From contig JABINZ010000219.1 in the NCBI GenBank assembly GCA_018698135.1, positions 1 through 44,051 on the forward strand: DNA of 44,051 nucleotides, read 5' to 3'. A program made the translations under genes and the position numbers. Shown piece by piece: positions 1-7,110 of the stretch. The notes beneath the pieces are model-generated. The model ran no database searches and was not told the DNA's origin. It saw nothing but the letters and a program-made list of their open reading frames with translations. Position 1 is the stretch's first letter, and the number at the start of each line of letters is the position of its first letter. Source of the DNA: Bacteroidota bacterium. GTDB lineage: Bacteria > Bacteroidota > Bacteroidia > CAILMK01 > JAAYUY01.

Positions 1-295
1 GGGTCAACATGTGCCGGACTGTCACGCAAAAAATGTATGAAAATCCATAAAATTACACCGTGTATTAGGGGGTCAGCTTAGTCCGGAATATCCAACTGGT
101 GACGAACAAAAGATTATTGAATGGATAAATAGAAACCTACTGGTTAATTGGGTTGAATATGATGGGAATTTTAGTTTAATGGAATCACAATTAATATCTA
201 AATACTTACCTCTTTTGAACTTGTCAAAAAATCCTTTTGCTTTGAAGGAAATAGCTGATTTGAGGGCTGAGTGTGTTAGGGTTGCGACAAGTTAA
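1..295 (+). pseudogene. GIY-YIG family protein, C-terminal part, frameshifted, runs off the left edge
   Basis: The plus strand encodes the C-terminal half of a GIY-YIG-domain protein. Bases 1-42 read GSTCAGLSRKKCMK in one frame. From 41 a second frame reads KSIKLHRVLGGQLSPEYPTG and runs to TAA at 293-295. The tail has the family pattern of an E followed by LxxxxLPLLNLxxNPF and an LRAEC motif. Removing one A from the AAAA run at 40-43 joins the two frames into one continuous protein. The break is therefore a one-base frameshift, or a sequencing error in a homopolymer. The N-terminal catalytic part lies outside the window. The family assignment is from memory of conserved motifs. Confidence 0.6.
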
Positions 296-314
296 TTACT
301 TAAATTATATTCTT

Positions 315-467
315 TTAAAGTTGTGTGATCTTACTAATAAGATTTTTCTCCACTTCTTCATTTTCCTCAACAAATCCATATAATTCACTCCATGAAATAT
401 TTTTTTTAAATATGATTCCTCTTGTTCTACATATAAAATCAAATTCCTGTTGTATATATTGGCTCAT
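315..467 (-). CDS. Small hypothetical protein, 50 aa, overlapping the DUF1643 gene
   Basis: A short ATG-to-TAA reading frame begins inside the 3' end of the DUF1643 gene, overlapping it by 29 nt in another frame, and continues 124 nt past its stop. It starts MSQYIQQEFDFICRTRGIIF and has a charged C-terminal half (EENEEVEKN). No signal peptide or membrane segment is visible. The overlap suggests translational coupling to the upstream gene. It fills most of a stretch that would otherwise be empty. I do not recognise it; the alternative is a chance ORF. Confidence 0.5.
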   Translation of the reverse strand: MSQYIQQEFDFICRTRGIIFKKNISWSELYGFVEENEEVEKNLISKITQL

Positions 468-993
468 TGAGTTGTTCTTTTAAATAATATTTCAAATCAA
501 ATTTTGTAAGTCCGTATTTATAAGCAGCTCTTGAGGGATGTCTGGGATGTCCACTTTGAGTCAATGAGCCAATTTTCAACCATTCAATATCTAAATGATT
601 AATTGAATCATTAATGTCCTTGAGGCATTTTGAGAAAAAAGGTCTAATATTAATGGTTTCACCCCATGCAGATAGAATTGAGCATTTCTTATAGTTACTT
701 AATAATTCACCAATCTTTTCAATATTTTCCTGATGCAGTAATTTATTTAATGTTTTATCCACATTTTCTGGAACAGGAGTCCTTTGTGCATAAAGATTAA
801 GCATTACAAAACTATCAAAACCAGCATTTTTAGCAAATGTCATGGTTTTGGATATAGTCATATCTGGCTTATTCTCATCTGCTGTACTAGGATTCAGTCC
901 TAATACAAATAAAGGATTCAGTCCTTTAGTTCCTAATACAAATCTGGCTTTGTTGTCAGGACTGTTATTATATATTTCCACACTGTATTTCAT
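439..993 (-). CDS. DUF1643 domain-containing protein
   Basis: A 184-aa soluble protein matching DUF1643 along most of its length. Near the start is RFVLG followed by LFVLGLNPSTADENKPDMTI, the hallmark GLNPSTAD...DPTI-type motif. Then come FAKNAGFDSFVMLNLYAQR, an AWGE motif around residue 110, and GSLTQSGHPRHPSR near residue 145. The biochemical function of DUF1643 is not established; members are often found on mobile elements and in accessory regions. The start is ATG preceded on the minus strand by GAAAG. A repeat block (1017-1244) lies just upstream and a 50-codon ORF overlaps the 3' end. Confidence 0.85.
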   Translation of the reverse strand: MKYSVEIYNNSPDNKARFVLGTKGLNPLFVLGLNPSTADENKPDMTISKTMTFAKNAGFDSFVMLNLYAQRTPVPENVDKTLNKLLHQENIEKIGELLSNYKKCSILSAWGETINIRPFFSKCLKDINDSINHLDIEWLKIGSLTQSGHPRHPSRAAYKYGLTKFDLKYYLKEQLNEPIYTTGI

Positions 994-1016
994 CTTTCAC
1001 TTGCTGGTAAGGTTGT

Positions 1017-1244
1017 GGCTCGTATGTTTGATTTCAATTAGTATTAAAAATATAAATTTACATTAAAAAGATTTAACAACAAACCGATATGGGGGTGATT
1101 GGGTCACCGTCTGAATTTCCTTGAATTCGTTTTTGTAAAGATCAACTGATACTTAACGAACCGCCCAGCACTAGAGACCTGTATGTAAAACGATGTGAGA
1201 GGTGTCCTCCGCTTAACGATGGTGGAGTCATCCAATCGATTGTG
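1017..1244 (+). repeat. Intergenic repeat copy A, 3' end resembling group II intron domains V-VI
   Basis: A 228-bp non-coding block that recurs, diverged, at 2286-2526. Identical stretches in the same order are GGCTCGTATGTTTGAT (1017-1032), TATAAATTTACATT (1051-1064), GATATGGGGGT (1086-1096), GAGACCTGTATGTA (1174-1187), TTAACGATGG (1213-1222) and TCGATTGTG (1236-1244). The right part (GAACCGCC, GAGACC, GTATGTA, GTGAGAGG, then CGATTGTG) resembles the domain V-VI end of bacterial group II introns, but its stems are decayed. It occupies nearly all of the gap between the DUF1643 and GIY-YIG genes. The intron assignment is inference from remembered consensus; the repeat itself is seen directly. 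Confidence 0.65.
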
Positions 1245-1259
1245 CGCTCGTTCTATTAA

Positions 1260-2201
1260 TCAACCTTCCCCACCTTCAGTCATATTTCCAAGAGGGCTGT
1301 GTTCGGAAATATAATTCTTTTCAACCTTTTTGCACTCTCTTCGTATTCCTTCAAAAACTATTTTTTGCTTTACTTTCTTATGATACTTTTGAATGAATTT
1401 GGATTTGAATAAATGAGCTTCATCACTATAAGCACCTCTAATATGTTGCTCAAATCTTTCTTGAGGGTTTGCAGCAATACCAACATAAAAAACAAATAAT
1501 TCACACTCTAAAGTATAGACATAGCAGTATTCTTCATCATTAGCACTCTCGCCTTCATCTACTTGTAATATCTCTAATTCCCTTTCATACAATGACATTT
1601 CTGTGGCGTTCATCTCGTATTCTTTAGTAATGAAATTATCGAGCCTATCCAATAATTCATTTCCTGGCATTAATAACGACATTATTTTTTGATATAGCTC
1701 CTCTGTTTCCTCTGCTTTAATTTTTAATAGATTAGGATGTTCAATATAAAATTTCCAACCCAACCTGTCGTATCCTGAATTTTGAAAAAAATCTTGTTTT
1801 GAGTTATAAATTTCATTCCACAAGGAACAAATTTTATGATTCCATATCTGATATTCATTTAAAAAGGTCTTTACAATGTTTTTATCAATGCAATACCTTG
1901 CATATGAACGATGTACTTCAGTTCTATCAGGGTGATAAGTCAATTGAGATATTATCTTTTTTGTAAGCTTTTCTTTAAATGAGATACACTTCTTATAAAC
2001 TTCAATTGCTCTATTTTGTAGGGATGGTGGTGGTGAGTGTTTACAATATTCAACCAATAGTTCATTGGTTTTATAATTTTCCATGATGTCAGAAATTCTT
2101 TTAAAATCAGGATACATCTCACGCCATTCGTCAAAGTGTCCAAGTACCTCTTTCCGCTCAGTTTCTAAATCGTCTAATAGTTTTCGTGTATCATCAGTCA
2201 T
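1260..2201 (-). CDS. GIY-YIG nuclease-domain protein with helical N-terminal region
   Basis: A 313-aa protein with two parts. Residues 1 to about 220 are charged and mostly helical, without a domain I recognise. Residues from about 224 to the end form a GIY-YIG domain. The two tyrosine signatures are YVYTLE and YVGIA, the catalytic arginine is in ERFEQH, and a glutamate sits in KKVEKNYI. The terminal NMTEGGEG supplies the family Asn and Gly-rich end. GIY-YIG domains cut DNA or RNA using a divalent metal. The key residues look intact, so an active nuclease is plausible. The stop codon lies 15 nt from repeat copy A and the start 84 nt from copy B, giving a module-like layout. Confidence 0.75.
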   Translation of the reverse strand: MTDDTRKLLDDLETERKEVLGHFDEWREMYPDFKRISDIMENYKTNELLVEYCKHSPPPSLQNRAIEVYKKCISFKEKLTKKIISQLTYHPDRTEVHRSYARYCIDKNIVKTFLNEYQIWNHKICSLWNEIYNSKQDFFQNSGYDRLGWKFYIEHPNLLKIKAEETEELYQKIMSLLMPGNELLDRLDNFITKEYEMNATEMSLYERELEILQVDEGESANDEEYCYVYTLECELFVFYVGIAANPQERFEQHIRGAYSDEAHLFKSKFIQKYHKKVKQKIVFEGIRRECKKVEKNYISEHSPLGNMTEGGEG

Positions 2202-2285
2202 TATGCCAATCTATAAATTCATACTTTATTCCTTCCATTCAGTTTCAAGTTTGCACTGTCGCCCATGCATGACCGCTAATGTTTA

Positions 2286-2526
2286 GGCTCGTATGTTTGA
2301 TATTATTAATTGCGAGTATAAATTTACATTTAATAGATGAAACAACAAGCCATAGAAGGGATATGGGGGTAGAAGGACTCAACATCAGAATTTCCTGTAA
2401 TTCATTTTTGTATAAAGAGCAGAATACTGATACCACCTTTCTGAGACCTGTATGTACAGTAGTGGAGTCTATGCTGAAACTCAGGGCAAATTATTTAACG
2501 ATGGCGAAGCCATGTACTCGATTGTG
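2286..2526 (+). repeat. Intergenic repeat copy B, 3' end resembling group II intron domains V-VI
   Basis: The second, diverged copy of the block at 1017-1244, in the same orientation. Shared identical stretches lie at 2286-2301, 2317-2330, 2360-2370, 2443-2456, 2495-2504 and 2518-2526. Here the right part reads ACCACC, then GAGACCTGTATGTA, then GTACTCGATTGTG. The last piece is closer than copy A to the CTACTCGAT ending typical of group II intron domain VI. Like copy A it ends about 10 nt before the stop codon of the next minus-strand gene. No reverse transcriptase is encoded. Confidence 0.65.
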
Positions 2527-2536
2527 TGCAGTGTTT

Positions 2537-3274
2537 TCAGTCCCAATTTTTCAAGTAATTTAATAATTCAGCCATAATATCTTTCCAAATTGTTTGTCTT
2601 AATTCCTTTGGCTTTTCTGTCGGATTTATTTCTTTCATTTTAGCATCTACAATTGCTTCTACCGAAGAAGTCCACGAATTCTCAATATCAATTACTTCAT
2701 TGATTGATAAAAATGCAGCTCTCCTTAAATGATATGTTACATCTGAATGATTTTTATTTTCATTCATAACGTTCTCTAATTGTTCTTTTTGATCATTCCA
2801 CTCTTTAATCCTAACTTCCTTGCCAGAAAGAGCTTTTTTATGTAAATTAATTATTGGAATTAGATGTTCATCATAATAAGCTACATCATTAATGATTTCG
2901 GTCAGCAAGTAAATCTGCCATTTGTATAATAATTTCGAATAATCCGTTCCAACTTTGCAAGACATTAAAAAATTCTTGTAAAAAGCAACTTCAGAATGTT
3001 CTTGATTAACACTAGATTCCTTTGAATTATGATGATTTATAGTTCTAATTAAAAATGCTAACCACAAAGGAAGTCCTAATTTTTCAGGATACAACTCAAA
3101 ATTCTCAATTAAGCAATCAGATTGTTCAAATACTCTTACATTGCTTAAAAGTTTTTCAGCAATTTCAGTAGGACTCTTTGGAATCAGTTTCTTTTCTGTC
3201 CATATTTTTAAATTTTTTAAATGAATATCTTTTTGATTTGCATCATTATGAAAAGCTAATAATCTTGATTCCAT
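2537..3274 (-). CDS. Hypothetical protein, 245 aa
   Basis: I do not recognise this protein. It is soluble, charged and mostly helical, with several conserved-looking tryptophans (LKIWTEKK, LPLWLAFLIRT, LLYKWQIYLLTE, IENSWTSS, TIWKDIM). No catalytic motif, signal peptide or clear membrane segment is visible. I chose the ATG at 3274 (MESRLLAFH), which follows an A-rich stretch; a GTG eight codons upstream (3298) is possible but weaker. It lies between repeat copy B and the promoter region of the AAA+ cluster, transcribed away from that cluster, and looks like a single-gene accessory module. Confidence 0.65.
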   Translation of the reverse strand: MESRLLAFHNDANQKDIHLKNLKIWTEKKLIPKSPTEIAEKLLSNVRVFEQSDCLIENFELYPEKLGLPLWLAFLIRTINHHNSKESSVNQEHSEVAFYKNFLMSCKVGTDYSKLLYKWQIYLLTEIINDVAYYDEHLIPIINLHKKALSGKEVRIKEWNDQKEQLENVMNENKNHSDVTYHLRRAAFLSINEVIDIENSWTSSVEAIVDAKMKEINPTEKPKELRQTIWKDIMAELLNYLKNWD

Positions 3275-3549
3275 TTTTGTTTTTTTTACTTTGCACACTA
3301 TTGACTATCTGCACCAGTGTAGCATATAATTTATGTACCGAAATAGGTCTAGTAGCTGTTTTCAGTATATTAAGCCATTTTTGTAATAAATAGATTTTTT
3401 ACATAAAGCCATTTCAAATTTACTAATTAATAATTTGATCGCATATTATTGAAAGGACTGTGAGCATGATTATTTTATTCAATCCCTATAATATTCAATC
3501 TTATTTAGCAATTTCAGAAATCAAAATTTAAAGCACACCTTATTTTTAT

Positions 3550-3585
3550 AGCGACATTCTTTGGCGTCCATGACGCTTACTTTTG
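3550..3585 (+). promoter_or_regulatory. Imperfect inverted repeat and -7 element upstream of the AAA+ gene
   Basis: AGCGACAT at 3550-3557 is mirrored by ATGACGCT at 3570-3577 (one mismatch, 12-nt spacer). An inner GCGTC-CAT-GACGC hairpin lies at 3564-3576. The Bacteroidota-type -7 element TACTTTTG follows at 3578-3585, 20 nt before the start codon. The same AGCGACAT half-site forms a perfect inverted repeat before the WYL regulator transcript (6688-6706). Operator function is inferred. The rest of the gap from 3299 to 3549 shows nothing I can name. Confidence 0.4.
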
Positions 3586-3604
3586 TATTAAATTAAAACA
3601 AAGC

Positions 3605-4732
3605 ATGATGTCAACTTATCAAACGGGAAGGTCATATCTTCATACAAAGACACATATTTATAAAAATCGCACTTCAAAAAATAGGTTTAGCGATGTGTTT
3701 ATTGATACAAATGGTTCCTATTTGAATCCACATAATCTTTTTATGGCATATTTCAACACCATTCCAAATTGTATAACTGAAATTGCTATTGATTGTAAAA
3801 AAGCCAGAGTGTGGTTCGAAGATAATTTCTCTGCTGAGATTAAGGAGACTCACTATAATAAAAGATACATAAAAGGTAGTAGACAAGCTGAATTTGACGA
3901 CATATATCATTTAATTTATGAGGATTTAATAGTTTATTTTGATACAAATCAAGATGATACTTACTTCCTATTTAAGAATACCCAAATCCACAAAGTCAAT
4001 GAAATTATTTCTGAGATTAAAAAGATAAAGAAAAGGCGAAGAAATAAATATAAACCTGAGATTTCTTTAATGGTAAATGGAAGTAGTGGGATTGATATTA
4101 AATCATTTAAAGTAACTCAACCTAAGCTTAGTATAAATGATAATTATAATGATGATTTTATTGATGTGCATAAAACAATTACAAATAGACTTTCAAAGAA
4201 AAATGATAAGGGCTTAGTCATTTTGCATGGAAAACCTGGGACAGGAAAAACCTCTTATATTCGTTACCTCATTACAAAAATTAAGAAACATGTAATTTTT
4301 TTGCCCCCGAATATGGCTGCTGCTATTTCAAATCCCAACTTGATATCTTTACTTATTGACAATCCAAATTCAATTTTTGTTATAGAAGACGCAGAGAACA
4401 TTGTTATTGATAGAGAACATAATGGATATTCACCCGTTTCTGCCTTATTGAATATTTCAGATGGTTTACTTTCAGATTGCCTGAACATTCAGATTATTTG
4501 CTCATTCAATACTGACATTTCCAAGGTGGACAGTGCATTGATGCGAAAGGGTAGATTAATTGCAAAATACAATTTCAAAGAGCTGGAAATCCAAAAAGCA
4601 AATGAACTTTCAAAAAAATTGGGATTTAGTTCCAGTTTCGAATCTCCAATGACTTTGACTGAGATTTACAATCAGACTGAAAGAGATTTTCAACAGGCAA
4701 AAAGAAGAAAATCAATTGGTTTTAATGCTTAA
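3605..4732 (+). CDS. AAA+ ATPase
   Basis: A 375-aa protein. Residues 1 to about 185 carry no recognised domain and include a very basic stretch (EIKKIKKRRRNKYK). Residues 190 to 330 form an AAA+ module: Walker A GKPGTGKT at 209-216, Walker B IFVIEDAE at 257-264, sensor-1 region CSFNTD at 299-304 and RKGR at 314-317, where the arginine finger of BCS1-like ATPases falls. These proteins form ring-shaped ATP-driven remodelling machines. The gene opens a same-strand cluster with an unknown protein and a PD-(D/E)XK nuclease, so it may power or gate that nuclease. ATGATG gives two possible starts one codon apart. Confidence 0.8.
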   Translation: MMSTYQTGRSYLHTKTHIYKNRTSKNRFSDVFIDTNGSYLNPHNLFMAYFNTIPNCITEIAIDCKKARVWFEDNFSAEIKETHYNKRYIKGSRQAEFDDIYHLIYEDLIVYFDTNQDDTYFLFKNTQIHKVNEIISEIKKIKKRRRNKYKPEISLMVNGSSGIDIKSFKVTQPKLSINDNYNDDFIDVHKTITNRLSKKNDKGLVILHGKPGTGKTSYIRYLITKIKKHVIFLPPNMAAAISNPNLISLLIDNPNSIFVIEDAENIVIDREHNGYSPVSALLNISDGLLSDCLNIQIICSFNTDISKVDSALMRKGRLIAKYNFKELEIQKANELSKKLGFSSSFESPMTLTEIYNQTERDFQQAKRRKSIGFNA

Positions 4733-4771
4733 ATTCGGGATAATAATCAGAATCTTGAAAACAGGAAATTC

Positions 4772-5359
4772 ATGATTTTAGCGATGGAATTAGAAAAAAT
4801 GAAACATGAGTTTGATATTCCTGAAAAATGGAATGCATTTTTAAAACAAATAGATCAAAAGCAAATACTTGTTAAAGAATGGGTGCTTAAATTTAAAGAG
4901 GAAGCCAGTAACTATTTCAAAACAGTAGATACGGTAAAGGATTGGTCATTTAAAGCTTATGAAGATCAGTACCTGCAATGGTTCTTAACCGAACATGGTG
5001 AAAAATCACTTAGCCTGGCATTTGGAAAATTTGGAAAAGTCGTGTTCTATTGTGATTCTTATGTTTATGACATAAATAAAATTGCTGAATATTTAAAAAC
5101 AGAAAAGTTTAAACCTCTAATAAGTAATGGGATTGATCATCTTACAAATTCAATGTCGCAATCTGGAGCAATGGGCATCAAAAACTTTTCATTTAGCAAT
5201 TCAGCTGATCCAGAATTTGATCCTGATCAGTTTGCCTGGATTGCTGGAAACAGAACAGACATTTTAGTAAAACAAATAGCTGAACAAGTGAATAAATTTC
5301 AGAAAGATGGGGAGATGGTGGAATTACTAAATGAATTAATTAAGTTGACAAAATTATGA
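4772..5359 (+). CDS. Hypothetical protein between AAA+ ATPase and nuclease, 195 aa
   Basis: I do not recognise this protein. It is soluble, with no signal peptide or transmembrane helix. It has a helical N-terminal part (KEWVLKFKEEASNYFK), a central aromatic region (WFLTEHGEKSLSLAFGKFGK, VVFYCDSYVYDI) and a helical C-terminus (MVELLNELIKLTKL). It lies 39 nt after the ATPase and 72 nt before the nuclease on the same strand, so it is probably a third component of one system. Internal methionines at codons 5 and 10 (MELEKMKHE) are alternative starts. Confidence 0.65.
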   Translation: MILAMELEKMKHEFDIPEKWNAFLKQIDQKQILVKEWVLKFKEEASNYFKTVDTVKDWSFKAYEDQYLQWFLTEHGEKSLSLAFGKFGKVVFYCDSYVYDINKIAEYLKTEKFKPLISNGIDHLTNSMSQSGAMGIKNFSFSNSADPEFDPDQFAWIAGNRTDILVKQIAEQVNKFQKDGEMVELLNELIKLTKL

Positions 5360-5431
5360 ATTAAGTATTAAATTGTATGGATTACACAGTCTATCCACTT
5401 TTACATTGTTAAAGATTTAATATGAAATATT

Positions 5432-6607
5432 ATGGATGAAATAACCAAAATTGAAAACCTCCTGATTCAAATAGGAGCAATTAATAAAAGCTATGAAAAA
5501 ATAGCCAAACTCACTGGTGAAAATTTTAATATTTTTGAAGTATTGGGATTAACTACCAATGAGGTTAGAACGCATTCAGCTTTCATTGCAGAACTATTAA
5601 ATCCAAAGGGTTCTCATGATCAAAATGAAGTTTTTTTAAAGCTCTTTTGTGAGCAGTTTAAGATCATTGATTTTGATGTTGAAACTGCATTAGTAGAAAT
5701 TGAAAAGCATACTGGCTTTATAAATGAAGAATATACTGAAGGTGGAAATATCGATATTATTGCTTCAGATGCTAATAATAATGCAATTATAATTGAGAAT
5801 AAAATTTATGCCCCCGATCAAAAAAATCAGCTTCTGCGTTACTTTAACTATGGAAAGAAGAACTGTAAATCTTTTAAAATGTTTTATTTGACACTTTTCA
5901 ATGATGAAACTAATTTGGGGAAAAATGGATTAGAGGAAAATGATTATACAAGCATTTCGTATTCTCATGAGATTTTGACATGGTTAGAGGCTTGTCGAGA
6001 GAAATCAACAAACCATCCTATTCTTCGAGAAACAATTACTCAATATATAAATTTAATCAAAATACTAACAAATCAAACAACAAATACAATTATGAAGGAA
6101 GAAATTTTAGCCAAAATAAAAAATAATAGTGAATATATTAAAGCTTATTTTGAATTAACTAGGTCAGATATACGGGATGGTGTTAATAATCATTTAGTAG
6201 GAGAATTGAAAAAGCAGATGGAGGAATTAGCTGTAGAATTGAAGATTGATTTTGCAGATGATTCTTTACTAAGTAAAAATGGGTTAGGATATTTTACATT
6301 TAAAATTAGAAATTCAACAAAAGGGTTTTATTTAGGATTTGGAAGTTGTGCAGCATATCATAATTTCTTTTTTTTGGTAGATTGTAATGATGAATATAGA
6401 GAAAATTCAAAAAAAGAAGTATGTGAAAGAATAGGTAATAGAGGAAAGGATTTTGATGAAATTTGGATACAAATGTTTGATAACGATATACGATATTGGC
6501 ATAACTCTTATAAACCATGGCATATGATTCAAAATGGTGAAATGAAAGATTATGTTAGGACAAAACTTAAGCATATTATTAGTAGTCTAGACGGATTCGA
6601 TTTATAA
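5432..6607 (+). CDS. PD-(D/E)XK nuclease family protein
   Basis: A 391-aa protein whose first 200 residues match the PD-(D/E)XK nuclease superfamily (PDDEXK_4, PF14281, by motif). It has an acidic/aromatic lead-in (FNIFEVLGLTTNEVRTHSAF), then the core GGNIDIIASDANNNAIIIEN with Asp108 and Glu122 followed by Lys124, and a Gln-containing helix (DQKNQLLRYF). All expected active-site residues are present, so DNA or RNA cleavage is plausible. The C-terminal half (about 205-391) is lysine- and aromatic-rich and unassigned; it may be a sensor or target-binding part. No methyltransferase is nearby, which argues against a classical restriction-modification system. A perfect hairpin lies 81 nt downstream. 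Confidence 0.8.
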   Translation: MDEITKIENLLIQIGAINKSYEKIAKLTGENFNIFEVLGLTTNEVRTHSAFIAELLNPKGSHDQNEVFLKLFCEQFKIIDFDVETALVEIEKHTGFINEEYTEGGNIDIIASDANNNAIIIENKIYAPDQKNQLLRYFNYGKKNCKSFKMFYLTLFNDETNLGKNGLEENDYTSISYSHEILTWLEACREKSTNHPILRETITQYINLIKILTNQTTNTIMKEEILAKIKNNSEYIKAYFELTRSDIRDGVNNHLVGELKKQMEELAVELKIDFADDSLLSKNGLGYFTFKIRNSTKGFYLGFGSCAAYHNFFFLVDCNDEYRENSKKEVCERIGNRGKDFDEIWIQMFDNDIRYWHNSYKPWHMIQNGEMKDYVRTKLKHIISSLDGFDL

Positions 6608-6687
6608 TAGAACCACTTTAAGTATTACTGACTTTATACCTCTTCTGCAAATAGGATTTCACCATAATTCATAAGAAATATTTTAGC

Positions 6688-6723
6688 AGCGACATATTGT
6701 GTCGCTCTAATTGATTATTTTTG
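6688..6723 (+). promoter_or_regulatory. Perfect inverted repeat and -7 element before the acidic protein/WYL pair
   Basis: AGCGACATATTGTGTCGCT (6688-6706) is a perfect 7-bp inverted repeat with a 5-nt centre. Nine nt later comes TATTTTTG (6716-6723), a TAnnTTTG -7 element. The next gene starts 108 nt downstream. The same half-site precedes the AAA+ gene (3550). It could be an operator for the WYL regulator encoded just downstream, or a terminator hairpin for the nuclease gene, since a T-rich tract follows. Confidence 0.45.
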
Positions 6724-6831
6724 TTCCAAAATATATAAAATCTTTGAGAATACTATCCAGAAATATAGCTTCAAATTAATCCACAATGCGATGGCATATA
6801 TTGGAAATAACAAGAAATTAAATAGAAAAAC

Positions 6832-7101
6832 ATGTTTATAGTAAAAGGGAAGAAAATTGACTTCAAAGAAGAACTAACTCAAGTTCGAAAAGAATTTGAA
6901 AAACTTGAAGATGCTGAAAAATATGCTAATGAATATTTGGATGGTTATACGATAACTGATGCAGATACAGGTGAAGGAATTATAGAGCAAGAAGATTCTA
7001 ACGCAATTACAGAAGCCTCTTTGGATAATATGTATCCAGATAGGCACGATAAAGATTTTGACCAAGACCAAATTTCAGGTGAGGACTTTTTTAAGGATTA
7101 G
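6832..7101 (+). CDS. Small acidic protein, 89 aa
   Basis: I do not recognise this protein. It starts MFIVKGKKIDFKEELTQVRK, is lysine/glutamate-rich in the first half, and becomes strongly acidic (DADTGEGIIEQEDSN, then DRHDKDFDQDQISGEDFF). No membrane segment or cysteine is present. It is followed after 9 nt by the WYL regulator, so the two are almost certainly co-transcribed. An acidic partner could act as a DNA mimic, regulator partner or antitoxin-like factor, but that is guesswork from composition and position. Confidence 0.65.
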   Translation: MFIVKGKKIDFKEELTQVRKEFEKLEDAEKYANEYLDGYTITDADTGEGIIEQEDSNAITEASLDNMYPDRHDKDFDQDQISGEDFFKD

Positions 7102-7110
7102 TAATAAATT

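Noticed and set aside
1017-2526. An active group II intron
   Set aside because: There is no reverse transcriptase ORF, the domain V stem is decayed in both copies, and no 5' GUGYG-type start was found.
3605-6607. Classical restriction-modification or BREX/CBASS locus
   Set aside because: No methyltransferase, BrxC/PglZ-type gene, cyclase or second-messenger effector is present next to the nuclease.
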